From: Devosia sp. Root635
GTDB taxonomy: Bacteria > Pseudomonadota > Alphaproteobacteria > Rhizobiales > Devosiaceae
Assembly (NCBI RefSeq): GCF_001427605.1
Contig: NZ_LMGZ01000012.1
Coordinates: 249,071 to 313,070 of the forward strand
Reading direction: 5' to 3'
Length of the DNA stretch: 64,000 bases
Shown: positions 62,876 to 64,000 of the stretch, piece by piece
How the letters are laid out: the number at the start of each line of letters is the position of its first letter
How positions within the stretch are numbered: the first letter of the stretch is position 1
The notes under the pieces: model-generated
Databases searched by the model: none
The model's input: only the letters and a program-made list of their open reading frames with translations
Told to the model about the DNA's origin: nothing
Position numbers and translations under genes: made by a program

Positions 62876-63522
62876 TGGCGGCCAGCGACGTCATTGCCCC
62901 TTATGCCGCGCAGTTCACCCGGCCACTTGCCGATGTCGTGGCCGATCTGGAATCCTATGCTCAGCTTCTCAGAAAGTGGCAGGCGGTACAGAATCTTGTT
63001 TCACGTGAAACACTGGATGCTGTCTGGTCCCGGCATTTTGCCGACAGTTTGCAGGTGCTGCCCCTGCTGAAGCCGGGCGATCATGCCTTTCTCGATCTGG
63101 GCAGCGGTGGTGGCCTGCCGGCTTTGCCGCTGGCCATTGCGCTCAAGAGCCCGAATCACCATTTCACTCTTATCGAGCCCAATGGGCGGAAGGTCAGTTT
63201 CCTGCGCACGGTGGCGCGGGAATTGGGGCTTGTCGTTGCCGTGGAAGGCCGGCGCAGCGACCAGATTGATTCACGTGAAACACCGCCGCCTGATGTCATA
63301 ACCTCCCGCGCGCTGGCCGGCCTGCCGGTGCTTTGCGGCTGGATGGAACCGTTTTTCGCCCCGAAAACACGCGCCATCCTGCATAAGGGCAGGGAACATG
63401 TTGAAGAACTGGCGGAAGCGGTTCCGCAATGGGACTTTAACGTGGTAGTAACCAGGAGTGACACCGATGCAGAAGGTGTTCTGCTCACGCTTACAGATTT
63501 GTGTGCGAAAACAGTGAGTTAG
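62875..63522 (+). CDS. rsmG: 16S rRNA (guanine 527-N7)-methyltransferase
   Basis: Methylates G527 in the 530 loop of 16S rRNA. The 215-aa protein has YAQLLRKWQAVQNLVSRETL, WSRHFADSLQVLPLL, and the SAM motif FLDLGSGGGLPALPLAIALK. The segment Val-Ser-Arg-Glu-Thr near residue 42 is encoded by a perfect parS, and a second parS-like site encodes Asp-Ser-Arg-Glu-Thr near residue 134. It sits 27 bp before parA, and gidA-gidB-parA is the usual origin-proximal order. Confidence 0.95.
   Translation: MAASDVIAPYAAQFTRPLADVVADLESYAQLLRKWQAVQNLVSRETLDAVWSRHFADSLQVLPLLKPGDHAFLDLGSGGGLPALPLAIALKSPNHHFTLIEPNGRKVSFLRTVARELGLVVAVEGRRSDQIDSRETPPPDVITSRALAGLPVLCGWMEPFFAPKTRAILHKGREHVEELAEAVPQWDFNVVVTRSDTDAEGVLLTLTDLCAKTVS
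62997..63012. promoter_or_regulatory. Perfect parS site inside rsmG
   Basis: TGTTTCACGTGAAACA, a full 16-bp palindrome identical to the classical parS consensus. It lies 540 bp before parA. Confidence 0.9.
63268..63281. promoter_or_regulatory. parS-like site inside rsmG (3' part)
   Basis: GATTCACGTGAAAC, 256 bp downstream of the perfect parS and 270 bp before parA. Confidence 0.7.
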
Positions 63523-63549
63523 TTAGCGGCGAACGAGCTGGAGGCCATT

Positions 63550-64000
63550 GTGGCGCCCCGTATCCTGACATTGGCGAACCAGAAGGGCGGTGTGGGCAAG
63601 ACCACGACCGCCATCAATCTTGCGACTGCCTTGGCCGCCATCGGCGAGCGCGTGCTGATCGTCGATCTCGATCCGCAGGGCAATGCTTCGACCGGGCTGG
63701 GCATTTCGCGTACCGACCGCGACGTCTCGTCCTATGACCTGCTGGTGGGTGAAGCCAGCGTGGCGCAGGCGGCGATCATGACCAGCGTGCCCAATGTGGC
63801 CATCGTGCCCTCGACCATGGACCTGCTGGGCGTGGAACTGACCATTGCCGGTCAGGCCGACCGCGCCTTCAAGCTGCGCAATGCCTTCAGGCAGCTGGGC
63901 GACCTGACCATCAACGAGCGGCCGGTGAGCTATATCCTCATCGACTGCCCACCTTCGCTGAATCTGCTGACCGTCAATTCACTGGTCGCCGCCGATGCGG
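63550..64000 (+). CDS. parA: Chromosome partitioning ATPase ParA, N-terminal part (runs off the window)
   Basis: The ATPase that moves ParB-parS complexes to segregate chromosome origins. The visible 150 residues contain the deviant Walker A LANQKGGVGKTTTAINLATA, LIVDLDPQGNASTGLGI, and the Walker B ILIDCPPSLNLLTVNSLVAA. The start is GTG at 63550, chosen for the ribosome-binding site GGAGG (63540-63544) 5 bp upstream. parB should follow outside the window. It forms a unit with mnmG and rsmG. Confidence 0.96.
   Translation, partial: MAPRILTLANQKGGVGKTTTAINLATALAAIGERVLIVDLDPQGNASTGLGISRTDRDVSSYDLLVGEASVAQAAIMTSVPNVAIVPSTMDLLGVELTIAGQADRAFKLRNAFRQLGDLTINERPVSYILIDCPPSLNLLTVNSLVAADA

Noticed and set aside
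1-64000. Search for tRNA, rRNA, CRISPR arrays, insertion sequences and prophage genes
   Set aside because: Nothing with the expected structure or gene content was found by eye; all sizeable gaps are explained by repeats, promoters or the candidate origin.

Overview
The window is a gene-dense, GC-rich chromosomal segment of an alphaproteobacterium, most likely a Devosia-like member of the Hyphomicrobiales. This rests on gene order (hemE-hemJ-rho-mnmE-mnmG-rsmG-parA; maf-aroE-coaE-dnaQ; hisB-DUF2628-hisH-hisA-hisF-hisE-coaA; hemW-rdgB-rph-hrcA-grpE; dnaK, dnaJ-pyrF), on CtrA-type TTAA-N7-TTAA sites, and on clustered GANTC motifs. The genus is an inference. No tRNA, rRNA, CRISPR array, insertion sequence or prophage was seen.

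Layout. 1-4.3 kb: xylose use (xylA partial, xylB, a LacI-type repressor, a divergent aldose epimerase). 4.3-6.2 kb: an epoxide hydrolase-like protein and a WYL regulator. 6.2-9.6 kb: a RamB/ScfR-type regulator divergent from a small protein and isocitrate lyase (glyoxylate shunt). 9.6-15.5 kb: cold-shock/DUF1294 membrane protein, cyclopropane fatty acid synthase, ComM, GH25 lipoprotein, a 43-aa basic protein, MarC. 15.5-19 kb: gshB-yraN-rsmI divergent from an LpoA-like lipoprotein. 20-35.7 kb: hemW, rdgB, rph, hrcA, grpE, pncA, pabBC, two tandem small secreted paralogues, dnaK, a hydrolase-like protein lacking its catalytic Ser and His, dnaJ, pyrF, hyi-like. 35.8-43 kb: adenosine kinase-like, TetR, nth, Ada-like, gpmA-EVE-dapB. 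43-50.2 kb: coaA, the his operon, and hslV-GNAT-hslU. 50.3-56.1 kb: XRE, Smr, Tim44, FxsA, secB, dnaQ, coaE, aroE, maf. 56.1-64 kb: candidate replication origin, hemE, hemJ, rho, mnmE, mnmG, rsmG and the start of parA.

The most striking structure is in the DNA itself. The 440 bp between maf and hemE has three CtrA-type sites, six GANTC sites and about seven degenerate DnaA boxes, and looks like a Caulobacter-type chromosomal origin. Around it, eleven copies of a parS-like core (TTCACGTGAA) are spread over 52 kb, densest between mnmE and parA. One copy in rsmG is a perfect 16-bp parS palindrome. Another sits beside two DnaA boxes between cfa and comM.

Intergenic spaces carry several palindromic repeat families. 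These include a 44-bp module present four times and a 75-bp repeat pair (one mismatch) flanking the hisF-hisA-hisH-DUF2628 block.
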